DNA of 24,152 nt. Origin: an uncultured bacterium. Its GTDB lineage: Bacteria; Hydrothermota; Tepidihabitantia; Tepidihabitantales; Tepidihabitantaceae. The stretch spans positions 1 to 24,152 of the forward strand of contig CAKZPX010000194.1 of assembly GCA_937139435.1 (NCBI GenBank), in the 5' to 3' direction. Both the position numbers and the translations under genes were made by a program. The notes beneath the pieces are model-generated. The model was not told where the DNA came from and did no database searches. It saw only the letters and a program-made list of their open reading frames with translations. Below, piece after piece: positions 1-8,388 of this stretch (positions are counted from its first letter, which is position 1; each line of letters begins with the position of its first letter).

Positions 1-859
1 CGGGCTCTACCTTTTTTAAATAGGTGACGGCGGCAAGACGGGCAAGCCTTCGCACCCGGGCAATGTAATTCTGTCGTTCCGAGACGCTGATCGCTCCCCG
101 CGCCTCCAGCACATTAAAAAAATGGGAACATTTAATTACACAGTCATACCCTGGATAAACCAGCCCGAGTTTTAACAAACGCTGCGCCTCAGATTCAAAT
201 CGGTCAAAGAGCAACCGGTGCAGTTCCACATCCGCCTCTTCAAAGTTAAACCGGGAGAACTCCTCCTCATTCTGTCGGTACACATCACCCCAGGTAAGAT
301 GCTCATTCCAGTGCACCGCAAATATGGAATCAACATTCTGAATAAACATCGCAATTCGCTCCAGCCCGTAGGTCAACTCCACCGGAATTACCTTTAAGTC
401 CACCGAACCACACTGCTGGAAATAGGTAAACTGGGTAATCTCAATTCCGTTCAACTCCACCTGCCAGCCCAGACCCCAGGCGCCCAGTGTCGGCGACTCC
501 CAGTCATCCTCGGTAAACCGGATGTCATTCTTCTTCAAATCAATCCCGAGCGCCTCCAGACTTCTTAAATACCGGTCCTGGACATCTGCGGGCGCCGGTT
601 TCAGAATCACCTGCAGTTGCCAGAACTGCTGCACCCGTAAAGGATTCTGGGCATATCTACCATCCCGCGGTCTCTTTGACGGTTCACAGTACACCACACT
701 CCAGGGCTTTCGGTCCAGAACCCGCAGAAAGGTTGCCGGGTTGAAGGTGCCGGCACCAACTTCAGAGTTGTAAGGCGATAGTATCGCACACCCCTGTTGT
801 GCCCAGTATTCCTGCAACCGCAGAATTATCTCCTGAAAGGTGAGTGCTTGACCGGACAT
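1..859 (-). CDS. glyQ: Glycyl-tRNA synthetase alpha subunit, 3' end cut by window edge
   Basis: Class II aminoacyl-tRNA synthetase alpha chain that, with the beta chain GlyS, charges tRNA-Gly in the cytoplasm. About 286 codons are present, against roughly 300 for the bacterial family, so only the last few residues are missing at the left edge. The translation starts MSGQALTFQEIILRLQEYWA and contains family blocks: an EVGAGTFNP-like stretch, PSKRPRDGRY, a DIRFTEDDWESPTLGAWGLG block and the ITQFTYFQQ and ELTYGLERIAMF motifs. The ATG at 857-859 lies 4 nt after the stop of the HD-domain gene, so the two are probably one transcript. Whether glyS follows separately or is fused cannot be seen. Confidence 0.95.
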   Translation of the reverse strand, partial: MSGQALTFQEIILRLQEYWAQQGCAILSPYNSEVGAGTFNPATFLRVLDRKPWSVVYCEPSKRPRDGRYAQNPLRVQQFWQLQVILKPAPADVQDRYLRSLEALGIDLKKNDIRFTEDDWESPTLGAWGLGWQVELNGIEITQFTYFQQCGSVDLKVIPVELTYGLERIAMFIQNVDSIFAVHWNEHLTWGDVYRQNEEEFSRFNFEEADVELHRLLFDRFESEAQRLLKLGLVYPGYDCVIKCSHFFNVLEARGAISVSERQNYIARVRRLARLAAVTYLKKVEP

Positions 860-863
860 ATTA

Positions 864-1409
864 TTAAAGCCCTAACTGCCCGGCGATACACTGCATCGCC
901 TTAAGACAAATAGCCAAGAACTCCTCCAGCGAGAGCCCTAGTTCCGAACAGCGCTGAATCTGTTCTCGATTGGCACCGGCGGCAAAGCGCCGATCTTTGA
1001 ACCGGCGGAGAATAAAATCGGTATCAACATTGACAAGTTTCTTTGTCGGATGCATCAGTGCTGCCGCCACAATCAAACCGGTTACCGGGTCGGTAGCGAC
1101 AATCGCCTTATCCAGGAGCGACTCTGCCGGCACATTACCGCTATGCGCCTTAACCGCCTGAATTACCTCTGGATCAACATTATGGTTGCTCAACGTCTGG
1201 GCAGCAATCAGCGCATGGCTTGTCGGGTCATCCTTGGTAAACTCGTAATCAAGGTCATGAACCAGACCGGCCAGCCCCCACTTCTCTTCATCCTGATTTA
1301 ATCGCCGGGCCAGGGCGCGCAGACACGCCTCGGTCGCCAGCATATGCTTGAGCAGATTCTGATTTTTCACCGAACTGTTTACCAGTTGCCATGCGCTCTC
1401 GCGATCCAA
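864..1409 (-). CDS. HD-domain phosphohydrolase family protein
   Basis: A 181-aa soluble protein of the HD superfamily (metal-dependent phosphohydrolases, often acting on nucleotides). The metal-binding pattern is visible: His22, the His51-Asp52 doublet in LVHDLDYE, and Asp107 in VATDP. The substrate cannot be told. The start is a TTG at 1407-1409, chosen because a perfect AGGAGG (1415-1420) lies 5 nt upstream and a consensus promoter lies just before it; no ATG is suitable. It is the first gene of a unit with glyQ, whose start is 4 nt downstream. Small HD proteins of this kind are common and poorly characterised, so no specific function is claimed. Confidence 0.85.
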   Translation of the reverse strand: MDRESAWQLVNSSVKNQNLLKHMLATEACLRALARRLNQDEEKWGLAGLVHDLDYEFTKDDPTSHALIAAQTLSNHNVDPEVIQAVKAHSGNVPAESLLDKAIVATDPVTGLIVAAALMHPTKKLVNVDTDFILRRFKDRRFAAGANREQIQRCSELGLSLEEFLAICLKAMQCIAGQLGL

Positions 1410-1429
1410 ACGATCCTCCTTTTTTGTTT

Positions 1430-1457
1430 ATTATATTTTCTACCTGTTAGCTGTCAA
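1430..1457 (-). promoter_or_regulatory. Consensus sigma70-type promoter of the HD-glyQ unit
   Basis: On the minus strand TTGACA (1452-1457) and TATAAT (1430-1435) are separated by 16 bp. Transcription would begin near 1423, giving a leader of about 14 nt that holds little more than the AGGAGG ribosome-binding site. The -35 box overlaps an 11-bp palindrome (1452-1462), which could be an operator but may be chance. Confidence 0.8.
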
Positions 1458-1600
1458 TGACACCTTCTTATTATAACGGGATATTATTAAAGACTTGCGA
1501 CTTTTTCGCCAGCGGAGCAGATATGCTAACTTTCAGCAAGGGCGCAATGAACGACCTGATAGCGACCTCCCGACCGCCTGCGCCCCGGCTGCGATTCTCC

Positions 1601-1628
1601 TTGACTACCAGCCCCGGAGGGCTATAAT
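1601..1628 (+). promoter_or_regulatory. Promoter of the iron-uptake operon
   Basis: TTGACT (1601-1606) and a perfect TATAAT (1623-1628) are separated by 16 bp. The expected transcription start, near 1635, leaves only about 9 nt before the ATG at 1644, and no Shine-Dalgarno sequence lies in that leader. The 234-bp divergent gap 1410-1643 otherwise shows no gene; it holds this promoter, the opposite-strand promoter and candidate operator half-sites. Confidence 0.7.
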
Positions 1629-1643
1629 TAGTCGGACTTAACA

Positions 1644-2057
1644 ATGTTAGCCATACTTAACTCTAATCGTCGTATCCGCAACGATCTCGGCGAGAGCGGT
1701 GAAGACTATCTGGAGGCGATTCTCGTCCTTACCAACCGTGGTCGTCCGGTGCGGGTAAAGGACATCGCCCATCTCCTGAATGTCAGCCGCCCCTCGGTGG
1801 TCAGCGCCCTGGGTCTTCTTCAGAGTAAGGGGTTTATCCACCACGAGCATTATGGAGATGTTCAACTCACTGCCCCGGGACGGGCTTATGCCCAGATGAT
1901 TTATCAGCGTCATCTCCTCCTCAAACACTTCCTGCAGCAAATACTTGGGGTCAACGAAAGGGTGGCGGCAAGAGATGCCTGCCGGCTGGAGCACGCCCTT
2001 TCTCCAGAAACCGCCCGGCGTTTAACCGGCTTTATCCGTCGATTAGGGGTAAAATGA
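1644..2057 (+). CDS. DtxR/MntR-family metal-dependent transcriptional regulator
   Basis: A 137-aa iron- or manganese-responsive DNA-binding protein. Residues 15-75 form the winged helix typical of the family (GEDYLEAILVL, then the recognition region VSRPSVVSALGLLQ). Residues 85-130 carry the metal and dimerisation block with His90, His95, Cys113, Glu116 and His117 in the family pattern DACRLEH. The Cys-x2-Glu-His spacing is like DtxR/IdeR, which suggests iron rather than manganese, but this is inference. There is no SH3-like C-terminal domain, so it is a short, MntR-length member. Its stop overlaps the feoA start as ATGA (2054-2057). As first gene of the Feo operon it probably controls iron uptake and itself. 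Confidence 0.88.
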   Translation: MLAILNSNRRIRNDLGESGEDYLEAILVLTNRGRPVRVKDIAHLLNVSRPSVVSALGLLQSKGFIHHEHYGDVQLTAPGRAYAQMIYQRHLLLKHFLQQILGVNERVAARDACRLEHALSPETARRLTGFIRRLGVK

Positions 2058-2527
2058 AGCGACTCAGTGAACTGGATATCGGTGAATGGGGTATCGTCCG
2101 CTCTGTAACCGGAAAAGCGACGCTCCGCCGGCGCCTGGCCACAATGGGTTTTATTCCGGGGGTTGCGGTTGCGGTAAAACATTGCGCCCCGATGGGCGAC
2201 CCCCGTGCCTATGAACTGCTGGGCTATTGCCTTTCCCTGCGTCAGGAAGAGGCAGACCTGATTGAAGTAGAACCATTGCCGGTTTACCCCTTAAGCACGG
2301 CGCCACCCGGAAAGGTTAAAGTTGTAGGGATTGAAGGTGCTCGGGGTGTCAGAGCCAAACTTGCCCAGTTGGGTATCACCGAAAACACCTCCCTGGTGAA
2401 TCGCGCCACCCCGGCTGGACCGGTCATAATTGAACTGTCCGGCAAAGAACTCCAGCTGGGACGGGGTGTAGCAAAAAAGGTAAAGGTGACGGTAATTCCA
2501 GAAGAAAATGGAAAAGCGACCGATTAA
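2054..2527 (+). CDS. feoA: FeoA-like protein with two FeoA (SH3-like) domains
   Basis: A 157-aa cytoplasmic accessory protein of FeoB. FeoA is usually about 75-85 aa with one SH3-like barrel. Here two copies lie in tandem: residues 1-75 (MKRLSELDIGEWGIVRSV through a DLIEVEPL end) and about 78-150 (TAPPGKVKVVGIEGARGVRAKL to KKVKVTVIP). The second copy is more diverged. The gene overlaps the regulator by ATGA upstream and overlaps feoB by 20 bp downstream (2508-2527), so translation of the three is probably coupled. FeoA domains are thought to bind FeoB and affect its GTPase or gating; why two are needed is unknown. Confidence 0.88.
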   Translation: MKRLSELDIGEWGIVRSVTGKATLRRRLATMGFIPGVAVAVKHCAPMGDPRAYELLGYCLSLRQEEADLIEVEPLPVYPLSTAPPGKVKVVGIEGARGVRAKLAQLGITENTSLVNRATPAGPVIIELSGKELQLGRGVAKKVKVTVIPEENGKATD

Positions 2528-4505
2528 AATCGCCATCGCCGGCAATCCCAATTCCGGCAAAAGCACCATCTTCAACGCCCTCACCGGTGGCAATGTCAGC
2601 GTCGGTAACTGGCCTGGTGTTACGGTGGAAAAATGCGAAGGGTGTTCAGTATACCAGGGACATAGAGTCACCGTTGTTGATCTGCCCGGAACCTATACCC
2701 TTGATGCCTGGACACTGGATGAGCGCATCGCCCGTAATTTCATCGTGGAGGAAAAACCTGATGCGGTAGTTGCGGTTGTTGATGCCGCCAATCTGGAACG
2801 GAATCTGTATCTGGTCATTCAGCTTCTGGAAATGGGCGCAAAGGTAATCATCGCATTGAACATGATTGACATCGCCCGTTCCCGGGGCATTGAAATTGAT
2901 ACCGACCGTCTGGCTAATGCTCTCGGAGTAAAAGTTGTGCCAACCGTTGCTGCCCGGGGCGAAGGGATTGATGAACTGCGCCAAGTAATTCACGACATCG
3001 GTCGCACACCAATTACCCCGCGCCCGCTCCAGATCGCCTACGGTGAGGAGATTGAACAGGCAATAACCCGCATCAGCACTCTCCTTACTGCTAAGGTCGC
3101 GGAGACGGAAAAGCGGTGGTGGGCATTGAAACTACTGGAAGGTGATACCGGCGGAGATAACTTTACCGAAGCAGAGGCGCTTGCCCGAACCATTCGTGCC
3201 GAACTGGAACAACGGCACAAACATGACGCCCAGAGTGCAATAGTAGAACGGCGCTACGGATTCATCCGGGGTGTCATCCGGGAATGCGTCCGCACCCGTC
3301 CGGGCATCAGCCGTGCCCTGCTTATTTCCGAAGCCATTGATGGCGTGGTTCTCAACCGCTGGCTCGGCATCCCGATATTTTTCGGACTGATAGCATTGAC
3401 TTTTTACCTCGTCTTTGTTCTGGGAACACCGCTTTCAGAACTTATTGGCAAACTGTTTGCCCTGATCGGACAGTTAGTTTCCCTAACACTGTCAGCGGTT
3501 GCAGCCCCGGAATGGATAACATCACTTATCACCGACGGATTAATTGAAGGCATTGGAACGGTGCTAAAGTTCCTCCCCAATATAACCATCCTTTATCTGG
3601 TGATCAGTCTGATGGAAGACTCTGGCTATATGGCGCGGGCAGCATTTGTTATGGACCGGTTTATGCATCTCCTTGGTTTACACGGCAAGTCTTTCATACC
3701 GATGATAATGGGGTTGGGCTGCAATGTCCCGGCAATCCTTGCCACCCGGACGCTTGAGACCCGCAAGGACCGGATTCTAACCATCCTTGTTAACCCATTT
3801 ATGTCCTGTTCCGCACGCCTGCCCATTTACATCCTTTTCACCAGCGCATTCTTTACCCGAGGTAGATTTGTCGTCCTGCTCTCTCTTTACCTGCTCGGCA
3901 TCATCCTTGCGGTAATAAGCGCCCGCATCTTGCGCTGGGTCTTTTTCCGGAGTGAAGAAGCACCGCTAATTATGGAACTACCACCCTATCACGCACCAGC
4001 CCTCCGTACCGTCCTTCGCCCCACCTGGTTCCGCACCTGGCTATTCATCCGGCGTGCCGGCACAGTTATCGCTCCGGCGGTGGTAATAATCTGGATACTG
4101 GCGCGCCTGCCCTGGGGTGTCGCCTACGCCTCGGCGGAAAGCCTCCTGGGTAAAATTGGTGGTCTTTTTGCCCCGTTACTGAAACCAGCCGGATTTGGTT
4201 ACTGGTGGGCAGCGGTAGCGCTTATTGCCGGAGTGGTTGCCAAAGAGGTTGTGGTCGGAACGATAGCAACAGTCCACAGCACAGAATCGGGCAGGCTCAC
4301 CGAGATTATCCAGTCCTATTTTACACCTCTCTCCGCCTACGCCTTCCTGGTAATGTCTTCCCTGTATTTGCCCTGCGTTGCCACCTTTGCCGCTATCCGC
4401 CGCGAACTGGGCTGGCGCTGGGCGTTTTTTACCGCCGGCTGGACATTACTCCTGGGCTGGCTTATCGCCACTGGAATATATCAGATTGGGAGGTTAATAC
4501 TATGA
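2508..4505 (+). CDS. feoB: Ferrous iron transporter FeoB
   Basis: A 665-aa inner-membrane GTP-dependent Fe(II) importer. The N-terminal G domain shows G1 GNPNSGKST (residues 12-20), the G2 region VGNWPGVTVEK (about 32-42), G3 DLPG (58-61) and G4 NMID (118-121). The membrane part starts near residue 280 and carries the two gate motifs, with EDSGYMARAAFVMDR, the GLGCNVPA cysteine motif and NPFMSCSARLP. Length is slightly under the usual 700-770 aa, as in members with a short spacer domain. The start lies inside the feoA 3' end, and the stop overlaps the next gene as ATGA (4502-4505). No key motif is missing. Confidence 0.96.
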   Translation: MEKRPIKIAIAGNPNSGKSTIFNALTGGNVSVGNWPGVTVEKCEGCSVYQGHRVTVVDLPGTYTLDAWTLDERIARNFIVEEKPDAVVAVVDAANLERNLYLVIQLLEMGAKVIIALNMIDIARSRGIEIDTDRLANALGVKVVPTVAARGEGIDELRQVIHDIGRTPITPRPLQIAYGEEIEQAITRISTLLTAKVAETEKRWWALKLLEGDTGGDNFTEAEALARTIRAELEQRHKHDAQSAIVERRYGFIRGVIRECVRTRPGISRALLISEAIDGVVLNRWLGIPIFFGLIALTFYLVFVLGTPLSELIGKLFALIGQLVSLTLSAVAAPEWITSLITDGLIEGIGTVLKFLPNITILYLVISLMEDSGYMARAAFVMDRFMHLLGLHGKSFIPMIMGLGCNVPAILATRTLETRKDRILTILVNPFMSCSARLPIYILFTSAFFTRGRFVVLLSLYLLGIILAVISARILRWVFFRSEEAPLIMELPPYHAPALRTVLRPTWFRTWLFIRRAGTVIAPAVVIIWILARLPWGVAYASAESLLGKIGGLFAPLLKPAGFGYWWAAVALIAGVVAKEVVVGTIATVHSTESGRLTEIIQSYFTPLSAYAFLVMSSLYLPCVATFAAIRRELGWRWAFFTAGWTLLLGWLIATGIYQIGRLIL

Positions 4506-5821
4506 ATCAACCATCCGATTTCCCGCCACCGACAGAGACACCAGAAAAAGAGAAGGGGAAAAAATATCTACTGTTCGCTCCGCTCATCGTTCTCACAATC
4601 ATTCTCCTGCTTCTCCCGTTGTTTTTAATTATCAGCCGACGCAAAGAGCCGGTCTATCGCTGTGGTCCACAACTTCCGTGCGCCGACTCAATCTACGCCA
4701 CCGGTGATCTCCTCAACAAAGGCGAGGTCCTCGCCAGACTCCTGTCCCGCTACTGCATTCCCCAGGAAAAGATTAATACCATCTACAGCGCCCTGGCTGC
4801 GATAAAATTCCCGTTCAATCGGATGGCGCCCGGTGATTCGGTTTCACTTTATTATCAGGGGTTGAACCTGCATGGTATTGACTATCACTCAAACCTCATC
4901 ACCACCTATGAGGTCCGGTTTGACTCTCTGGGTGCCGCGCTCGCCCGCAAGATAGACAAACCAGTAGACACCGTGTCCTGCGCCATTGTGGGGACAATTG
5001 AAAACTCGCTCTGGCACTCACTGCTCAAAATGGGTGGCACTCCGGGGCTGGTGGTAGAATTTGCTGAGATCCTTCGTTACGATATCGACTTCTTTACCGA
5101 GTGCCACAATGGCGATACATTTGAAATCCTAGTTGATAAACTTCTCGTAGACGGCAAAACCTATGGCTATGGGAGAGTGTATGCGGTTCATTACCGGAGC
5201 AAAACCGAGAATGTCTATGGCTTCTATTTCAAAGACCCTACCGGTAAATGGGATTACTATAATGAGAAGGGACAGTCGTTAAGAAAGTCCATCCTCCGTT
5301 CGCCACTGTCTTATGCCAAAATATCATCACGGTTCGGGATGCGCCGCCACCCCATCTTCCGCATTGTCCGACCTCATCATGGTGTTGACTATGTCGCACC
5401 CCGGGGCACACCGGTAAGCGCCATCGCTGATGGCGTGGTCACTATGGCGCGCTGGCATGGCGGCTACGGCAAGATGGTGGAGATAAAACATGCTGGCGGA
5501 ATGACCTCACGCTACGGACATCTCTCAGGATACGGACCCGGAATAAAGGTGGGCAGACTCGTCCGGCAGGGTGCCACGGTTGGCTATGTCGGTGCCACCG
5601 GTCTGGCTACCGGTCCCCATCTCCATTTTGAAATCCGCCAGCAGGGTAAACCGGTAGATCCATTAAAGATTATACCGCCCCGCGCCGAACCGGTTGCCCA
5701 GAAATATATGCCGCTATTTCAGGAGACGAAAAACTCCTATCTCGCTCTCATCAAGTCTTTAACAGCACCGCCGAAAACAGACACAATCGCCTCTCACCAG
5801 CCCGCACCTACCTCAAAATAA
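4502..5821 (+). CDS. Membrane-anchored M23 family metallopeptidase (LytM type)
   Basis: A 439-aa protein that probably cleaves peptide cross-links in peptidoglycan from the periplasmic side. A single membrane segment lies at residues 22-45, so the rest is likely periplasmic. The M23 domain spans about 268-390 with zinc ligands in HHGVD (His292, Asp296) and HLHFE (His373, His375), so it appears catalytically intact. The region 70-240 resembles the domain that precedes M23 in OapA/MepM-like proteins. The ATG at 4502 is chosen because it overlaps the feoB stop as ATGA; longer readings upstream lie inside feoB. A cell-wall hydrolase coupled to an iron operon is unusual. Its 3' end overlaps the opposite btuB-like gene by 28 bp. 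Confidence 0.9.
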   Translation: MNQPSDFPPPTETPEKEKGKKYLLFAPLIVLTIILLLLPLFLIISRRKEPVYRCGPQLPCADSIYATGDLLNKGEVLARLLSRYCIPQEKINTIYSALAAIKFPFNRMAPGDSVSLYYQGLNLHGIDYHSNLITTYEVRFDSLGAALARKIDKPVDTVSCAIVGTIENSLWHSLLKMGGTPGLVVEFAEILRYDIDFFTECHNGDTFEILVDKLLVDGKTYGYGRVYAVHYRSKTENVYGFYFKDPTGKWDYYNEKGQSLRKSILRSPLSYAKISSRFGMRRHPIFRIVRPHHGVDYVAPRGTPVSAIADGVVTMARWHGGYGKMVEIKHAGGMTSRYGHLSGYGPGIKVGRLVRQGATVGYVGATGLATGPHLHFEIRQQGKPVDPLKIIPPRAEPVAQKYMPLFQETKNSYLALIKSLTAPPKTDTIASHQPAPTSK

Positions 5822-7938
5822 ATTTCCCTTCCTGGTAAAGGATAGTACTTAATCTCCTGGTATTGCCGGTCAAATAGATTCTTAATGCCCAATATTACTC
5901 TCGGCTGCCATCTCCTTATATTCCAGAAAAGGCGCAGTGGTGCGCAATCAACCTCTACATCCAGCAGCGCATAACCGGGCAGGGTGTCGGAGTTGTCACT
6001 ATTGGTAAACCGCGGTGATACCGCCCTTAACCCCAGTGTTAACCGGGCAATGTTTAAACCCCGGTGTTCAAAGTTTAAACCTGTGCCAATCCTGGTGGTC
6101 AATCTGGGACGATAGGGCAAATCCCGTTCCGAGGGACGGGCCGCACCGGTGTCATTACCGACCGACCGGCACACCTGATATGTGGCGCCGGCATTCAGGT
6201 CCAGAAACCGAAACCGTCCCCGTCCTTCCAGTTCCACACCGGTAATCGTTGCCCGGGCAACATTTACCGGCTGCCAGAAAAACTCTCTAACCTCCTGCCA
6301 TTGAATAAGATTACTCAGCTGGGAACGATACCCACCCAGGCGCACAAACATATCTTCGCCCATATTCAGGGCGACACCACCATCAAAACCGGTTGCCCAT
6401 TCTGGTTCCAGTCTCGGGTTCCCACCGCTCCACCCCGTCTGGGGCCACCACAGCTCATTAAATGTCGGTGCCCGAAAGGAACGGTTGGCACCAAGGTAAA
6501 AACTGATTAAGGAAACCGGGTTAAACACCAGGGTAAATTTGGGACTGAATGCGCCATAGGTGGATGTAATGTCAACCGAATCCGGACCCAAACCGGTATT
6601 GCGCAAAAGGTCATAGCGCAGACCGGCATTTACCGTCCAGCCCCGTCCCTTAAAACTGACCTCCAGAAAGGGGGCATTGCTCCAGCGTCCCGGACCGCCC
6701 ACAGAACTGCTTTTTGCCTCTTCCAGATACGACTCCAATCCGAGATTGGTGCTGAACCAGTCGGCTAACACCAGTAACTGGTTGGCGCTGAAACTGGTCT
6801 GATAAATCTGATGGGTATCATCTTCCGGAAAAAATTCATTCGGGTTGCGGTAGTTCTCCCAGTAGCGCTGATGCCCGAACCGGGCACTCAAATGGGCTTG
6901 GTCGCTCTCCTGCCAGTCGTAACCGATGATTGTTAAAAATCGTTCATCCTTTAAGCGGGCGCTATCACTCAGAAATGTAATCGGTCCTGGTGAACCCCGC
7001 TCCGCCACTGTGAAACCACCGGAAAAAGAGAGATAATGCCTACCCCCCGAACCCAGCCCGCTCCCTATCTTACCGAGGATGTTGCCCCTTTTGATATCCG
7101 CATTCACCCTGATGCGCAGTGAGTCCAGAGTGTCCTGATAGGTAAACCGGTTATCCGCACTCAGAATGCTGCCAGCAAAAAGAAAGTCCACCACACCACC
7201 GAACATCGCACCGGCATTAAGATAGCGCCGGGCACCAGAACCGACCCCGACCGCAACGTTGAAACTAGTGGACTCCGGTGTTGGGGTGATAATATTTATC
7301 ACACCACCAATCGGATTGGCACCATAGAGCGCCGACGCACCGCCGCGCAACACCTCGATCTGCCGGACAAACGCCGGGGTCAACAGGGTCATATCCGCCT
7401 GATTGTTCAGGCTGGAATTGAGCCGGATACCATCAAACAGCACCAGGGTCTGTTCAACCGTTGCCCCGCGCAGGGACACAGTAGTAAGGTTACCGTAATT
7501 GCGCAACTGCACACCGGGCAGGGTGGCGAGGAACCCGCCCGCATCAACATGCCCCCGGCTGCCAAAACCATCTTTTTCTATCAGACTAACCGGTTGTGCT
7601 GCCCCTGGTCGCCTTACCAGTCTGGTGGCGGTACTGGTGACACCGGCAACTGGAATCGCCCGGGGCATAATCAATAAAGTCAACCTTTCCCGCGTCGATA
7701 CATTCGTCCAGGTTCTTGTTTCATAACCGATCCGCCGTGTAACAATCGTCACCTCTTCGGGCAGGGATAGCGCCGCAATCTCCGGCACCTTACCGAGCGA
7801 ATCGGTAAACACCGTCATTCCGACCGGCAGGATTTCCACCTCTACCAAGGCAACCGGCTCGTGACTGATCGCATCTAATACTTTTACCTGAAACGCCCCG
7901 CTCAGGGGCAGGATTAGTATGAGTGAGAACAGGTTCAT
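5794..7938 (-). CDS. btuB: TonB-dependent outer-membrane receptor, BtuB-like (B12 uptake)
   Basis: A 714-aa outer-membrane receptor, probably importing cobalamin or a corrinoid using TonB energy. A short hydrophobic signal (residues 1-16) is followed by a carboxypeptidase-like regulatory domain (about 17-92), a plug domain (about 105-220; LPGVQLRNYG, VSLRG, LVLFDGIRLN, IEVLRGGASALYG, IGGVINIITP) and a beta barrel to the C-terminal Trp. The plug matches the BtuB/FepA style. The B12 assignment rests mainly on the cobalamin riboswitch directly upstream. The ATG at 7938 has AAAGGAG (7946-7952) 7 nt before it. The signal peptide lacks an obvious positively charged start, which is odd. Its 3' end overlaps the M23 gene. 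Confidence 0.9.
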   Translation of the reverse strand: MNLFSLILILPLSGAFQVKVLDAISHEPVALVEVEILPVGMTVFTDSLGKVPEIAALSLPEEVTIVTRRIGYETRTWTNVSTRERLTLLIMPRAIPVAGVTSTATRLVRRPGAAQPVSLIEKDGFGSRGHVDAGGFLATLPGVQLRNYGNLTTVSLRGATVEQTLVLFDGIRLNSSLNNQADMTLLTPAFVRQIEVLRGGASALYGANPIGGVINIITPTPESTSFNVAVGVGSGARRYLNAGAMFGGVVDFLFAGSILSADNRFTYQDTLDSLRIRVNADIKRGNILGKIGSGLGSGGRHYLSFSGGFTVAERGSPGPITFLSDSARLKDERFLTIIGYDWQESDQAHLSARFGHQRYWENYRNPNEFFPEDDTHQIYQTSFSANQLLVLADWFSTNLGLESYLEEAKSSSVGGPGRWSNAPFLEVSFKGRGWTVNAGLRYDLLRNTGLGPDSVDITSTYGAFSPKFTLVFNPVSLISFYLGANRSFRAPTFNELWWPQTGWSGGNPRLEPEWATGFDGGVALNMGEDMFVRLGGYRSQLSNLIQWQEVREFFWQPVNVARATITGVELEGRGRFRFLDLNAGATYQVCRSVGNDTGAARPSERDLPYRPRLTTRIGTGLNFEHRGLNIARLTLGLRAVSPRFTNSDNSDTLPGYALLDVEVDCAPLRLFWNIRRWQPRVILGIKNLFDRQYQEIKYYPLPGREIYFEVGAGW

Positions 7939-7946
7939 TACGGCTC

Positions 7947-7963
7947 TCCTTTCTGCGCAAGGA
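7947..7963 (-). promoter_or_regulatory. Hairpin that can sequester the btuB ribosome-binding site
   Basis: On the minus strand a 5-bp stem (TCCTT with AAGGA) closes a 7-nt loop, and the 3' arm is the core of the Shine-Dalgarno sequence AAAGGAG (7946-7952). It sits between the B12 box and the start codon, where the expression platform of a translation-controlling cobalamin riboswitch is expected. Confidence 0.6.
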
Positions 7964-7974
7964 TTTTACCGACC

Positions 7975-8158
7975 CAGGACAGCGACCAGGTCTCCTGGCT
8001 TACGGCACCACCCATCGCCTTCCCGCCCTTTAATCGGGCAGTGGCACTGATGGGCACAAAAGCCGCTCACAGTGGGCGAGACCGCCGCCGATTCTCACGG
8101 CGTTCCCTGTGCCCGGTCTCCGGATAATTCTCAAATTACCCGGAACCGGACAACCGGC
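7975..8158 (-). ncRNA. Cobalamin riboswitch
   Basis: The minus-strand RNA carries the hallmarks of the adenosylcobalamin-type aptamer in order: GGGAACGCCGTGAGAATCGG, then CGCCCACTGTGA, GTGCCACTG, GGGAAGGCGATGG and the B12 box GCCGTAAGCCAGGAGACCTG (RC of 7987-8006). It lies between a consensus promoter and the TonB receptor gene. Its ends are approximate. Such elements repress B12 transporters and synthesis genes when cobalamin is plentiful. Confidence 0.95.
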
Positions 8159-8202
8159 TTGCTTTCTACCGGTCTGCCGCTGTCCACTCCATATTTTTCT
8201 TT

Positions 8203-8231
8203 AAAATACTACGATTACACCAGAATGTCAA
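8203..8231 (-). promoter_or_regulatory. Promoter of the riboswitch-btuB transcript
   Basis: On the minus strand TTGACA (8226-8231) is followed after 17 bp by TATTTT (8203-8208). Transcription would begin near 8196, about 38 nt before the conserved part of the aptamer. Confidence 0.65.
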
Positions 8232-8335
8232 GCAGAATCTTTTTTGCGCCCCAGAACAGCAAAACCGAAACACCCGTTCCATTAGCAGCAATACCAGTTG
8301 CCAGCAAGAGAATAAGCCTGACCCGCAGTAGGTGG

Positions 8336-8363
8336 TTGACTTGTTACGCCGTTCTTTTAATAT
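8336..8363 (+). promoter_or_regulatory. Possible promoter of the rimI-like gene
   Basis: TTGACT (8336-8341) and TAATAT (8358-8363) are 16 bp apart. A start near 8370 would fit the ATG at 8389 but exclude the upstream GTG at 8332. The stretch 8232-8335 between this and the btuB promoter shows no convincing gene. Confidence 0.45.
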
Positions 8364-8388
8364 CACATTAATCAAAAACGAAACAGAA

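Noticed and set aside
1452..1462. TGTCAATGACA palindrome as a certain operator
   Set aside because: It is only 11 bp, and half of it is simply the -35 box; kept only as a remark in the promoter entry.
1647..1994. Minus-strand 115-residue reading frame opposite the DtxR-type regulator
   Set aside because: It lies antisense to a clear regulator gene with intact metal-site residues.
4205..4501. N-terminal extension of the M23 peptidase
   Set aside because: It lies wholly inside feoB in another frame, has no family similarity, and the ATGA overlap at 4502 marks a typical start.
8222..8345. A hydrophobic minus-strand reading upstream of the btuB promoter that looks like a small membrane peptide
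   Set aside because: It has no usable start codon or ribosome-binding site, is under 45 residues, and contains the riboswitch promoter.
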